The position numbers were made by a program, and so were the translations under genes. Under the pieces are notes generated by a model, which was given only the letters and a program-made list of their open reading frames with translations, was not told the origin of the DNA and did no database searches. DNA of 64,000 nucleotides from Diadema setosum (Eukaryota > Echinodermata > Echinoidea > Diadematoida > Diadematidae): contig NC_092705.1 of assembly GCF_964275005.1 (NCBI RefSeq), positions 12,029,912 through 12,093,911 of the forward strand, written 5' to 3'. Positions 13,428-25,789 of this stretch are shown here, piece by piece; position 1 is the first letter of the stretch, and each line of letters opens with the position of its first letter.

Positions 13428-13473
<46 letters not shown>

Positions 13474-13490
13474 TATGTGTGCGTATATAT
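13418..13490. repeat. (TA)n microsatellite with inverted flanks
   Basis: A TA tract at 13430-13468 is flanked by GTATATAATGTGCGTG and CACATTATGTGTGCG, whose ATAATGTG/CACATTAT parts are inverse, so the whole can form a cruciform. Confidence 0.85.
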
Positions 13491-13540
13491 TGTGTATAGA
13501 AAAGAGTGCGATTCTATAAGCTAATCAGTTATTTCTTGTT

Positions 13541-13785
13541 CATTCATTCATTCATTTATTCACAGCATCTCTTAACAGGGACATTCGGTTCAGTTCTGCT
13601 GACATCCAGCAGACCTGCTTTTCAAGGAAGCCCTGTACACAGTGTACATAGGCTTTCAAATTAAAAACAAGCAATACAAAATAGATAAACAAACAACATA
13701 AAAAAACATATGCAGTATTTATAATCCTTCCAGATTTACGTATGTTTAATTTGCTTGTGATACAAATATGTGACCGGTATATCAT
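13541..13785 (-). mobile_element. possible LINE/SINE 3' end with (AATG)n tail
   Basis: On the minus strand, moderately GC-rich sequence around CAGGGCTTCCTTGAAAAGC and GCAGAACTGAACCGAATG ends in AATAAATGAATGAATGAATG, a tail typical of CR1/L2-like retroposons. Only one copy is in the window, so this rests on form alone. Confidence 0.35.
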
Positions 13786-14559
13786 TTTCTTTTTCCTCAG
13801 ACAAGTAATACTTACTTTGATTAGTTTCCCAATTGCAAATAAGTATATTGTTAGTACACTAATATGTTTGATTTATTTGTTTGAATAATATATAAATATC
13901 TATTTTCGGTCTAGATGGAAATATTCATGCAATCATACATTCAGTAAGACAGTCAGTCATTTTTCTTCTTTTTTTTTTCGCAAGACTGGCTGAGGCTCCT
14001 TTAGCATTCGAATTCAAACGCTGACATCCATTATCATTATGACAATGACAAAATGACTCTTTCTTATATTCCACTAACAATCCTAAATGTGTACATTTGA
14101 CACATTGATCGCTGCATTTATATTTATTTGAAGGAAATGTCATAGTATCTTATATCTTATATCGCTTAGTGATGGTTTTTAGAGCGTTGTCTACAGGCAG
14201 CGCAGGTAAAATGTGAGAGCGAAATAGTCGCAATTTCCGTTTCTTTTTACAAAAACACCAAACAGCATTAAATTTTGTCGTGTATTGACCGTAAGTGATA
14301 GTACTATGCTCAACAATGAAAATAAGGCGAGAAACAGAAGAAATGCGCTGACCAGTATTTAGAACGTAAGGTCTTGCTAACACATAAAGCAAAATTTGTT
14401 ATAGGCACAACTATATTTTTAGGTCATACATCTGAGTTATTTCACGATATTAACACACACGATGTGTTTTATTTTACTTGCGTTATTGTGACAGCTTAGT
14501 AAAACATGTGTGTTTCTTATCCAGTAAGTCAACTTTAAAAAAAAAAAAAAAAAAAAAAG

Positions 14560-14732
14560 CGAGAGTCTGCCCTAAAACTGTATTGACATTGCATTTAGAG
14601 GAAGAGACCCTGGAGTTAGCGACACTCTGTCGACAGTCCAGCCTACGCCGCCGGGAGCGAGCCGTCACCCAAGATGACTTGGCCACCGTAACTCTGCCAG
14701 CAACATACCAAACACAAGATGCTATGAAGTAG
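14560..14732 (+). other. coding-like stretch, possible orphan exon or pseudogene fragment
   Basis: After an 18-base A run the plus frame is open and clearly more GC-rich than its surroundings, with normal-looking codons (GAG, CTG, GCC, ACC). It reads LHLEEETLELATLCRQSSLR and, further on, AVTQDDLATVTLPATYQTQD, to TAG at 14730-14732. I do not recognise the protein, and no good splice acceptor is seen. The A run beside it could mark a retroposed piece. Confidence 0.25.
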
Positions 14733-15096
14733 GTTGTTGGTTTTCTTACATTCACCATTTTATGATATTTTGCAATATCACAGCGTTTTCCAATCTATGT
14801 GCACATTGAACACATGTGACATCGCATTTAACTATCAATGTTTGAAACCGTATAATTTCTTTAATGAAACAACTTAAGTAGGTTTTCTTCACTTTCCTGA
14901 AAGCACAATAAATCATCGAAATGGTTAAAACGCATTTCGATCCATTCAGTCTATCTTTTACTTCCATTTCCATCCTGATAGGTACAAGGCATCGTTTACG
15001 ATTATATTGTAACACGATATTACCAGTAAACGTGTCCTTTATTATTCGAAATGGTCGTTCGCGATAGTTAATAGAAATATTGATAACACGAAGACT

Positions 15097-15507
15097 TTAA
15101 AGAGATGCTACAGTTTCGGTAGAGTTGAGGTTTGAAGTTTCTAACGCTTTTTGATGATGATTCTTTTTTTTTTAGATAATGAGAAACCTCTTATGAGTTC
15201 TGAAAGAGCATGATTCTAAGAGGAATTCGAAGCTTATCTGAAGAAAATTGGTTTTGAAATGGATGAGATATCCAAAAACAAAGTGATCCTAATAAAAGGT
15301 AAAACTCGCCTTTTATTGGGAGATTGTTTTATTGTGTTTTTGGATATCTCAGCCATCTCAAAGCCGATTTTCAGAAAGTAGACTTTGAATTCCTCTTGGA
15401 ATTGTATGTGTTTTTTAACAATTCTTTGAGTAATTTCTAATTATCTCACAAAAGGTTCAAAGCTGAATTCTCACCTCGGTCCATAGTATACCATACCATC
15501 CCCTTAA
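15097..15507. mobile_element. MITE family A, copy 3
   Basis: It begins TTAAAGAGATGCTACAG and ends CATACCATCCCCTTAA, with palindromic arms around 15310 (AAAGGTAAAACTCGCCTTTT). Confidence 0.78.
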
Positions 15508-15592
15508 GGATCAATATTACATGTATTGATTCCAGAAAGGAAAATATTACTAACATAAAACTTGAACTGCAGACAGTCCTCAAGTTTTTATT

Positions 15593-15950
15593 TAAAGGCG
15601 TAATTTACCATTTGAAGATACAACAAAATCCAGCCTGAGTGCTTCAAAATAGTTCTAAAATGTGAGTTATGGATAGAAACAACCAATGTGAAAATTTGAA
15701 TTAGTATAATTAATACCAAGTATTGTTAAATATACAAAATGTGAATAATAGTTATGATAAAAAGAGACTAAACCGTCTACAGTTATGGTTTATTGAGAAA
15801 GATAGTGATATCATCTTATATTTTAGACTTTATTGCAAAAATAATGTTTACGGTAGGATGTTTTGTAATACAACTGACCTACACATTCATCAAATACTGT
15901 AACTCGAACATTTTGTTCAATCACTTCTCCCAATTTCCTGTTAAGAGCTA
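15593..15950. mobile_element. interspersed repeat family C, copy 2
   Basis: It starts TTAAAGGCGTAATTTACC, then the same ordered blocks as copy 1 (GTCTACAGTTATGGTTTATTG, GGTAGGATGTTTTG, ATACAACTGACCTACAC). It lies 85 bp after family A copy 3. Confidence 0.7.
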
Positions 15951-16050
15951 AAACACAAACTTCAATTTTCAAATTTCACAGTATAAGGCAAAGGTTTTAA
16001 AACCTTATGTTTGCAAAGAAAAAAACAAACAAACAAGCAAACATACCATA

Positions 16051-16052
16051 TG

Positions 16053-16098
<46 letters not shown>
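16051..16098. repeat. (TA)n(GA)n microsatellite
   Basis: About 10 TA units followed by about 14 GA units. Confidence 0.95.
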
Positions 16099-16101
<3 letters not shown>

Positions 16102-17441
16102 GAGAGAAGACGAATTAAAAAGTGCGAGAGAAACAAACAATAAAGAATTTGGGGTTTGTAAATCTAGTTCCCTTTCGGAAATGAGGCCAAACTGTGCATG
16201 AAGGTCTCATGTACGCAACCTTATATCACTAGAAATTCGAACTGGAATTTTGTCAGGGGACACAGCAAAGCATTACGTGTGTATTGACAGAATTTCCAAC
16301 AATCCTTCTTTGATCTGACTGGGTTTTTCTTTTCGTTTTATTTTTCTTGGGGGAAACCATCTTTGGTACCTCGAGTGGAATACGTGTACATAGTAAAATA
16401 CAATCAAAATATTGCTTGTGAAAACAATCGTGGCTAGGTTGAGTGCGCTCCTGTGGGGATGCGGCGAACGTCCCCGGATGAGCCAGGGCACAAACAGTCT
16501 CCGTGTAGCCTTAGGGGCTGGGGAAATGAATGACACACCAATGAAACGCCTCCCGAAATTTGAAGATGTTACGGGTGAAGGGTACAAGGCGCAAAAAAAA
16601 AAGAAGAGACATAAATAGAGCTAGAGAGCGATGACTAAGACGAGGTAGAAACCTACACTAAGCAACAACAAAGAAGACAAAAACCTTTCAAGTCGCACAG
16701 ACACGATCTTCCGTCAAAATTTTGTTCATTATACTCTCACATAAAACGACAGCCATCTTCATCAATATGAAAATCACCTTACACATTAGTACAAACGTTT
16801 GAGAAAATATGACGCCGATGCAGCGTACTTCATAGTTTTTCGGAGAAATGAGGGAAAAGAACAAAGGGTGAGCTATATCTCGTGAGAATATAATCAGAAA
16901 ATAAAAGTTCAATATCGTTATACACAAATACATACACGTATTCCAAAACCGCTGGAGGATTTCAGCGCTCTCTGGCAGACTTTAGGTAGTCCTAATACTA
17001 ACAATCTAAAGGCAAACAAACACGCTGCCATACAGCTCGATGTTTAAAGATTCTGAATGAGTCGATATTGTGGGGGAAATGGTAACATTGATGGACACGA
17101 AACGCAACTGTTAGAACTATTTCCCAGCATAAGCGACTCAACACATGCTCAATGAGAACGTAAAAAGGACGATATGAATTGCAATAGCAGGATAAAAAAC
17201 AAAAACAAAAGTTCAAGAATCCATAAGAAAGGAAATCTAGTAAACCATCCAACTCATATTATTTAGTAATGTATTTGGAAATATCCAGTTAATCACTGGA
17301 AATTTCGTATAGCATTTCGTGGTTAAGTATAATAAATCAGATAATATTGAAACTATTATAAAAGATCTGGTTGTCAGTTTTTACCCGATCACACTGTGCA
17401 CTTGTGGTATAAATTAGGGAGAGAATAGGCAGAAATATAGA

Positions 17442-17628
17442 ATATTTGACAAACTACGGAAAGTACTATAAAAATGAAATGCTTCATTGAGATTTGAATC
17501 TCGATATTTGACAAAGTACGGAAGAAATCATAAAAATGAAATGCTTTCTTGAGATTTGAATCTCGATATTTGGCAAACTACGGGAAAGAAATTATTTAAA
17601 AATGCTTTCTTGGGATTTGTATTTCTAC
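17442..17628. repeat. three tandem copies of a 62-bp unit
   Basis: Units begin at 17442, 17504 and 17566 with ATATTTG(A/G)CAAACTACGG and contain ATGAAATGCTT(T)CTTGAGATTT. The third copy is the most diverged. Confidence 0.9.
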
Positions 17629-18544
17629 ATCTCCAACCGTGTCTTCTATAATTATAGTTTGAACTTGCTTGTTGTACACTGTATGCTATCACTTTTTTTT
17701 GTTCTTATCAGCTGATTTAATTAAACATTGTGTCTCACAATCTTACAATTACAAACGTTTCAAAGTTAAATTCAATGAACTGAACTGAATTTAAGTGAAT
17801 TTTGATTAATTTCAGATGGTCACTTTATACGAAGCAATGACTGTTTGTAAACAGGTATCCATGTGACAAAAGGCTGTAAGTCCTCTCAGAAGAACAATTC
17901 GAGCAAGGGGTCTTAGGATTCTCAATCCGTGGTTTTATCTATAATGCTGAACCACCACAGCAATCCTAAATGATGTAACTATGAACAAAATGTGGACAAG
18001 ATAATCATACAACAAGAGCTATGTATGGTAGTCAGAAATAGAAAACGTCACTCTCCAGCAAAAGAAAAACACACTCACCTGACACAAATAAATACATAAA
18101 TGAATAGGCCTACATAAACGAATAAATGAATGAATGAATGAATAAATAGATAAATTGATTAATAAATTAATTAATTAGAAAAAAGTGACCCATGGATTCG
18201 TAACTATGATTTGCCATCAGGAAAGAACGTACATCCGTTATGATGTCGAACGAAAAGGAGCGGTTAAATGTGTTCAATTCCTTACTCATCTATCGATTCA
18301 TTTACTTAGTAACTGATGCCCCATGAAGAATGAACAAATTGAATTAATGGCATATTTGTCAAAATTGATGTTTCTTTGTTTTTTATTGCCTATGTCATAT
18401 TCTTACATGTAGCAGAAGTTGCAATAGATATCAGAGCTTACCGCGGGAGACCGTGCCGGGCGCAAAATGCCACTATATCATCACTATTTTAAACTTAAAC
18501 GTATATAGCACCAAGAAACCTCAAGTAGGATAGATCACGATTCC

Positions 18545-18765
18545 ATCAAATTTATCCCCCTGCTACTCAGACTACTTCTACTATTACTACTACTTGTTCT
18601 ACTCCTGTTGCTTTTGCTACTACCTCTACGACTATTTCTACTATTACTACTACTACTTCTACTATAACTACTACTACTATACTGATATCATACTATTACT
18701 ATGTCTGCTACTACTACTACTATTACTACTACTACTGTCTCTACTACTATCATTACTACTCACTT
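18545..18765. repeat. imperfect (ACT)n trinucleotide tract
   Basis: Interrupted CTA/ACT units over more than 200 bp. Tyrosine- and leucine-rich frames in it are artefacts. Confidence 0.9.
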
Positions 18766-18835
18766 TTATATCTATTTACTGTCTCATTTAATCCCATTGA
18801 TGAAAAGAATTTTCCCATGTGTCCTTAATCGAGAA

Positions 18836-18870
18836 CCAATCAGTGCGAGAGGCGGCCGGGTGTCGATTGG
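18836..18870. promoter_or_regulatory. two opposed CCAAT boxes 30 bp apart in a GC-rich spot
   Basis: ACCAATCAG (18835-18843) and CGATTGGCC (18864-18872) flank GGCGGCCGGG. This NF-Y-like pair is common in promoters, but no exon follows that I can identify. Confidence 0.25.
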
Positions 18871-20861
18871 CCGGACGTGGACTCCATGGGTCGCCAACTG
18901 GAACTTGACCACTGATGACCATCAGCACAGCTCGTGCCAAAACAGAGAATATTGGATATGCCACAAAAGAGAAATAGGTACACTACACGGTGTGTAAAAA
19001 ATACAAATAAAGAGCAAAATTTTAATTTTGATTTTTTTTTTTTTTTTAAAGAAGATATCATTGAATTGTAGTGCCCATGTAAACGCTTAACAAAATGTCT
19101 TGGAGATAGATAATGTCCGTATTGAGTAATTCAGTCTTTAGTGGATTTTATTTTGAAAAGAAAAACCCTGATTCAGATCCTTTGTTTGATATTCTTAGCT
19201 TTGGGGGTATACATCCTCTTCACATTTTTTGTACTTTCTCTATTTTCATGTTAGCCTATATACTTAATCCGATAATAAGGGTTCACTTTGATGCATACCT
19301 TAACAAACATTTGCATATGTACACGCGTGGAGATTTTGCTGTTTTTGTTGAACGTAACAAGTAACACTTTGATCGCCGATGATATTATCTGTCACATAAT
19401 TGATAAAATATACTAGATATATATGATTGAAAATCAAATGAGATACCTGAGATGTAGCTCATTGTTCAATGATGTAATAAACGCTATTTTTTATTAACCA
19501 CAATTCTTATTTCTGTTGATAACGAATGGCATTGCAGCGACGTTCCATTACCCGCCATGTTATACCGCTCTGGATGTTATTCACATGCCGCCGTAACATA
19601 CTTATTTCAGTTTTTTTTTTCCTTTACTCATCTCACAAAACCATCTGTTATCCTCAGAATGACAGAAATGTGATCTACAAAATGATTATTCTTTAAATCA
19701 ACTTCTACAGAGAGATGACCGATGGAGATAGAGTTCGCAAACATAAAAAATAAAAGTAAACTTTTCGATCTCAAGACGTAATCCTTTCCTATATTTCGAT
19801 AAGGGCAAATGGCTAAGTATAGCCAACTTCATGTAGATTAGATAAGAAATATGAGCATCAAATTAGAGCTCAAAATGGAGAGAAAAAGAAAAGACCGTTT
19901 AGATTAGCTTTTGTTGTTACCATGGCAATTACAAATATTGAAATTTAATGTTATTAACGCATCCGTTACTCCTTCCTCTACCCAGCGTCCTATTTCCTGT
20001 ACGTCGTATAGAAACATTTATGGAAACAATGGAGGAGCCTACAAGCTGTTGTTAACTTAAATGTCAGTAAGAACGAACTTTTCCCAATGGTGATCCCAAC
20101 TACTGATAAGGTCGCTTTACTGACACACCTTTTCTTTCTTGCATTTGTTTTGTAGTCTTCTATTTCTTGGTTCACGTTAACCCCCCCCCCCCCCTCTCAA
20201 CATCAAGCCATTTCAATACAAAGTCGTGTTTTTTTTTTCTTGCTTGAACGGAAGTTGTAGTTAATTACGATATTTTGTGCACCCCGCGGAGACAATGTCA
20301 AATGTCATTTTGACGAAAGAAAGAAAAAATAGTCGGTGACTGGTTCAGGGCCGCTTGACTGCACCATCTTATTAGTAGGTTTTAATGAGAAACCGATTGC
20401 GAAAATGGAGAATTAAAGGACAGGATTTCTTTCATCAGAGAGCTTCTCGTTTCTTTCAGAGTATGTCTCAGTAAATTCAGAGTTCAGTCTCACTTGTATA
20501 TAGAAAGTGATATGATTTGCAAGTTCCCTTCAGATTAACTTTTGTCATTGCATAGATGACAGACAGACGTCTTTCTTTCAAATTTCTTCCTATCTTTCAG
20601 ATTTTTGGCAGGAGATGCATAGTGATTATTGAAGTTCCTCGTATGATTGCACTTCCAGCAGCAGCATCGTGGTAAACGTGCAGTCGTGATTCAATTTATA
20701 TCCGCATTTATTCTCATGTATTATCATATAGCTTTGAAGCCTTTTTTTCATTTTTTTTTTTTTTGCATCTGTCAAAACAAATCGAGTCTGTTTCACACAC
20801 ACTTAACTTAACAGTGTACGAATTTGAATAAACAAAGTCTATAGACGGTGTTCAGTCAGGC

Positions 20862-21310
20862 CTTAAAGGCGTTGTATATACAATTTGCAGATGAAGCAAA
20901 AACCCAGCTTTAGTACTTCATACTAGTTCTAAAATGTGAGTTAGAGATAGAAACAACTGATATAAAAAAAAGTGTTAATCAGTATAAACAATGTTAAGTA
21001 TTTTTAGATATAGAAACAACCAATGTAAAAAAAAAAATGTTGATCAGTATAATCAATGTTAAGTATTGTTAAATATACAAACTGTGAATAATAGTTTTGA
21101 CAAAATAGTTACTAGAATAAACCGTCTACAGTTATGGTTTATTGAGAAAAAAATTGTGATGTCTCCTTATATTTTAGGCTTTATTGCAAAATTTCATTTG
21201 GTAGGATGTTTTGTGATACAACTGACCTATACACATATGCATGAAATGTAATAACTCAAACATTTTTTAAATCACTGCTCCCAGTGACAAACAATACCTC
21301 TTTTTATTTT
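20862..21310. mobile_element. interspersed repeat family C, copy 3 with internal duplication
   Basis: It starts TTAAAGGCGTTGTATATAC. A segment containing GATATAGAAACAACCAATGT and GTTAATCAGTATAAACAATG is duplicated in tandem (about 20945-21065), making this copy longer than the other two. Confidence 0.7.
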
Positions 21311-21741
21311 TATAAAGCATATATTGGTTTGACTTTGCTTCTGTATACGGAGGAAGACAGAAAGAATACTTTTATAGGCAATATGACCTGACTTAATGGA
21401 GCAATAATAGCACGAGAGCATCATGACATGCAAGGAGATAGCAGTATCTCGTGAAGCAAAACCGACGGAGAAAATAAAATAAACAGCCATCATCGAGACG
21501 ATTTTCGCGTCGATACCACAACAATTTTCTCTCTCTTTTCTCTTTTTTTCTCCCCCTCTCTCTAACCCTTTCTGTCTCTCTCTTTTCTTTGTTCGCTAGA
21601 AAAAAAAAAGAAGCTCAAAAATCGAACGTCTGTATAATCATAAACTCATGATACGCAACGAGGTTTTGAAATTATATTACACTGCATGTGCATAGGGCCC
21701 GCCATATTCCCAAAAGCATTGTGTCATCTTGATTGCTCCTG

Positions 21742-22289
21742 TTAAATTAACAAGTTCGCCCAAATATACCATGTGTGAATTGGGTGAATGCAGCAATATC
21801 AGTAGAACACATCAGTGAAGTTTGAGGAAAATTGGACAATCCGTTGAAAAGTTATGAATTTTTGAAGTTTCAGTGTCGGCATCGCTGGATAAGTAGATTA
21901 AACTGTCCAGTTTGTGATATCACTGCAGGACAACGATATAGAGAAATCATACAATTACACAAATTTTCATTTATTTAATGAAACGTACACATTCCCTCGA
22001 CCTGTTTATGACACATGTCAAGGGTAAGTCAAGTGCTCTTTAATATTTCTGTAAATCTGAAAATAATATGTTGAATTCAGTTTATAATGGTCTTTACATC
22101 GTTGTCCTGCAGTGACGTCACAAACTGTTATCGTCTTTTCATCCAGCGATGACGGCGACGAAACTTTAAAAATGTATAACTTTTGAACGGATTATCCGAA
22201 TTTGCTAAAACTTTCACTAATGTGTTCAATCAATATTGCTGCATTTAATACTCAATCCATATATGCATTTGGGGGAATTTGTCTCTAAA
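21742..22289. mobile_element. MITE family B-related, diverged copy
   Basis: The left arm has GTAGAACACATCAGTGAAG, GACAATCCGTTGAAAAGTTA and GCAGGACAACGATAT. The right arm carries their inverses (CATCGTTGTCCTGCAGTGAC, TAACTTTTGAACGGATTATC). The TTAAAGG ends are decayed (GTTAAATTAAC on the left, CTCTAAAG on the right). Confidence 0.75.
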
Positions 22290-23959
22290 GTTGCATGGAT
22301 TAGGTTTGTGATGATTTTCGTCATTTATCTTGACGCGGCTTGCAGATTTTTCTTCACATTTTTCCCTTCAAATTATTGTCTTTTATGATACATTAAGAGA
22401 TGTTTACAAATTGTAATCGTGTGAAATTCCTACCAATATTAATGTGAGCATTTAGAAATAGATAAATTGCTTGCTTTGCATGAAACTAAAACCTTACTTC
22501 TGATTATTTCTTTCAAACAGGTAATTTCGCCAGACATGTGAATGCACGCGATAAAAAAAAAATCGACGTTAAAAGAAAGAACTCATAAATTGCTTCATAC
22601 TTTTTGTGTGTCGACTCCAGCCGGCACTGATAACTCCTTCTCGTAGCCGAGGTCGGGTCGTTGCGGTCGAGGAAAGTGTACGGAAAGGCAGAATATGACC
22701 GCTGCTTTGTCTGTGGTTCCCTTTTGTCTTAACCAGCAGAAACACAAGGTCTTTAAGATGTCTCTGATCATGACCTCACCAGCGAAAATTTGTTATCTTA
22801 TGAATCTCAGGACGCATACCTCCCATAGGCATGTAGCTATGTCATTCAATAATTCTTAGATACGCAACATAAAAGATAGAATAAAAAACTCTTGAGGTAG
22901 ATTGTTAAGAAACACGGACAGTGTTTCAACTATAAATGCAAAGTTTTCTTTCTAGCTATAAAAGATCTTCATTATCCGTGTTATTTATTCGTCCTCGTAG
23001 TATCTTCCATTTCCACGTCATACTACCAATAACGTCACTCTCTACATATCATGTGAGAGTAGAATATCAACCATGAAAATGATAACTCCATGCTCTGGCA
23101 CTATCATTAAAGGAAACAAGCACACAGATGGTGATAAACAGTGTATTTTGTAATCGACATATCGTTGATTATACAAAAACATAGTGTCTAATCGTTCCTT
23201 ATACTCCCTTAAGTAACCATTAGCATTGATTAGGAAAATTAGAAAAAGCACAGTATGAGATTAGATAGTCTTACAGCAGGCCTTTTGTTGTTGTAGTTTT
23301 TTTCTTGACATTCATGACTAAAACAAAATAATAATAGGGAATGAAAACACGCATTCGGTTTGTGGCCGCTGGCGAATGAGATATTAACAGAACAAGAAAC
23401 AAACAAAAAAATCACTAGAAATTAAATCTGGCTCATTTTAGTATTATGATGATGATAATTTTTTAACGTATTAAGTATGAGAGAATCAGATGACAAAAGT
23501 GTTAAGATCATGACAACATATAGTATTTGGAGAATAATGTTTGACACTGAATGATGATCCTGGCGTACAACAATGAAGAGGCAAAGTATTCAAATTCGAA
23601 ACTGAAAAGAAAACTTTAACTTTGGTGTGATTTGAGGATCTTTCCTCGATTAGTGGAAATAGATTTTATCTCAATGGAGAGCGTGGTTGTAAAGCCATAA
23701 TTTGGAGATGAGCAATTAACGAAATGAGATAAAGTTGCGTTACCCCCTGAACAGCTACTGAAGGAACACAAGGGATAAATAAGGTGAGAGAAGAAGTGAA
23801 TTTGCGTCCCCATACCTGTCCAGAAGTAATAATCATAATCATATATAAGTATCGATACACAATATATCAAATATATCAAAAATGCAGCAGCTTTATACGG
23901 AATGTTCATATAAATGGAATGGGCATGATCGAGTGCTAGTACAGACATTGTTGTTATAG

Positions 23960-24050
23960 TGTAATTGTTACATTCTTATCATTATTATATTATTATTATT
24001 ATTATTATTATTATCATTACTATTGTTATTATCACCATCATCATCATATA
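23960..24050. repeat. (ATT)n/(ATC)n trinucleotide tract
   Basis: ATT units pass into CAT/ATC units. Confidence 0.9.
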
Positions 24051-24707
24051 CTGCAATCTTCAAAGTTGCATAAAAACGTGATAATTCGTTCATTTTCTTT
24101 CACTTCATTTGGTAATCTATTTCCTGTGGTGGGAAATGTTCCAACTATAGCCTTTACTTAGGCACACTATTTAATCAGCAGCTGTTTGTATTGTTAACGG
24201 ATGTGGACATGTTATCTGCAAACCGATGCACCAATATAACAGGGCATAAAATTGTGGATTTAAACCAATCGATCACCATTGTTGTGTCAACATTATCATC
24301 GTTACTTGTTTCAGTGTTGTTTTGCTTATGTTCGTCAATCGCACTTATAGTTTTTGATTTTTTTTATTTGTTTTTATTTGTTTTTGAATTTTTACGCTGA
24401 CACTATAAAAACGCAAATTACGTACTTCTTTATAATTGATCTGTATCTAACTCGTGAAAAGGTGTCTGGACCAGCGTTCGCCAATAAGTTTTATGTTGGC
24501 TTTTTACAGATGCGTTGAGACCAGAAGAGAGAGAAGAACGAAATCTCTACGGTTGAGACTGTGATTTCGTAATGACAAGTGAAGAAAGACGAATACAATG
24601 TATTTAATTTCTTCGCCATATCAGTCAAGAAAAGACGTAACGCCTTAAATGCATTACCAGCCCTTCTTTGCCTTTTTCTTAATTTTGACGCAGTCATTTA
24701 TGTAAGT

Positions 24708-24835
24708 TAATATTATAAGTATATTACAAAATTATATTACATGGTCCTATATGCGGCATCAAGAAAAGAGATAATATTACAAGTATATTACAAAATTATA
24801 TTACATGGTCCTATATGCGGCATCAAGAAAAGAGA
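24708..24835. repeat. two tandem copies of a 64-bp unit
   Basis: 24708-24771 and 24772-24835 differ by one base (TATTATAAG against TATTACAAG), so the duplication is recent. Confidence 0.97.
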
Positions 24836-25789
24836 GGCCTGTCCACAGTCAAGGAATGGCGTGTCAAGGAATGGAAAATGACGCGTCACTGATAGATACC
24901 CACTGATAGCCAATTGTAGAGCTTACAGAACTTTCGATTAAGAGATCATGAAATAATTTAAGGGATTATTATTTTTTGTCTATTACATAGTGTTTTGCAA
25001 GTGGTATTGAAGGTCCCAAATGGTCTCTCGAAGGTAAAAGGTCTTGGTGCAGAATGCACTCATCATAACTATGTTGCGATCTTTTCCGAAAGCAGCGCAG
25101 TTGATCTCGCTGTTCACATGACTTTTGTTGTTCCTATCATCTCTGGTGCATCCTCTAGAGCTTCTTCTTTGGATTTAGCTAAGAGGAGTCGCATTTTTGT
25201 TTTCTCTCGAATTCTTTCTTTGTCTTCTATTTCAGTGATCGTGGGGGGGGGGGGGGAGAGGGGGAATCCCGCACACAGAATCAGCAACACTTTGGGACCG
25301 ATGGTCCACGAAACCTGAAAGTCTGCAGATCAAGTCTAGGTCTAAGCAAGGGGTACTATAAGGTCTAAGGGGATGACGGTTTCCGTATCATTGTAGAGGA
25401 CTATATGGCACTATAAAATGTCAGCCATTGCGAGGCTGATCTATATCTCTTTCGCACAAACACGACAAACCCTAATGTGATTAAACACAAAAGAAATGAA
25501 AAGTTGCACATGGACAAATTTGATAAACCTGATTATGATAAGCAAAGGTGGTAACAAAAGGAAAAGGAGGTAGAAGCTCGTAAAGGTGAGATTTCCTCAG
25601 TAAATTCACCCTGGTGATTACTTTGATACTTCGGGCACTTACAATGTGAAATAAACAAACAAACAAACAAACTTGACGAATATTCAAAGAATGGAACGTG
25701 CAAAAGGATGTTGTTGCCGCCAGTCGTATGACCTAAAAAGTTCTTCGAAGGACACACTGATAGCCTGATAAAAATAAAGGTGGCGGGAC

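Larger units (their letters stand above)
6264..15096. other. no host gene seen: repeats and microsatellites
   Basis: It contains the AACGAACC arrays, the 8.95-9.6 kb duplication, microsatellites, one family C copy and the coding-like stretch at 14.6 kb. The 8.1-8.6 kb part is somewhat GC-richer, with no exon I can defend. Confidence 0.65.
15951..25789. other. no host gene seen: AT-rich DNA with scattered repeats
   Basis: It holds the 62-bp and 64-bp tandem units, trinucleotide tracts, a family C copy, a diverged family B copy, and small GC-richer spots at about 16.4-16.6, 18.8-18.95 and 22.6-22.8 kb. Nothing else can be supported. Confidence 0.65.

Noticed and set aside
18594..18791. Tyr- then Leu-rich open frame resembling a membrane peptide
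   Set aside because: Translation of the ACT trinucleotide tract.
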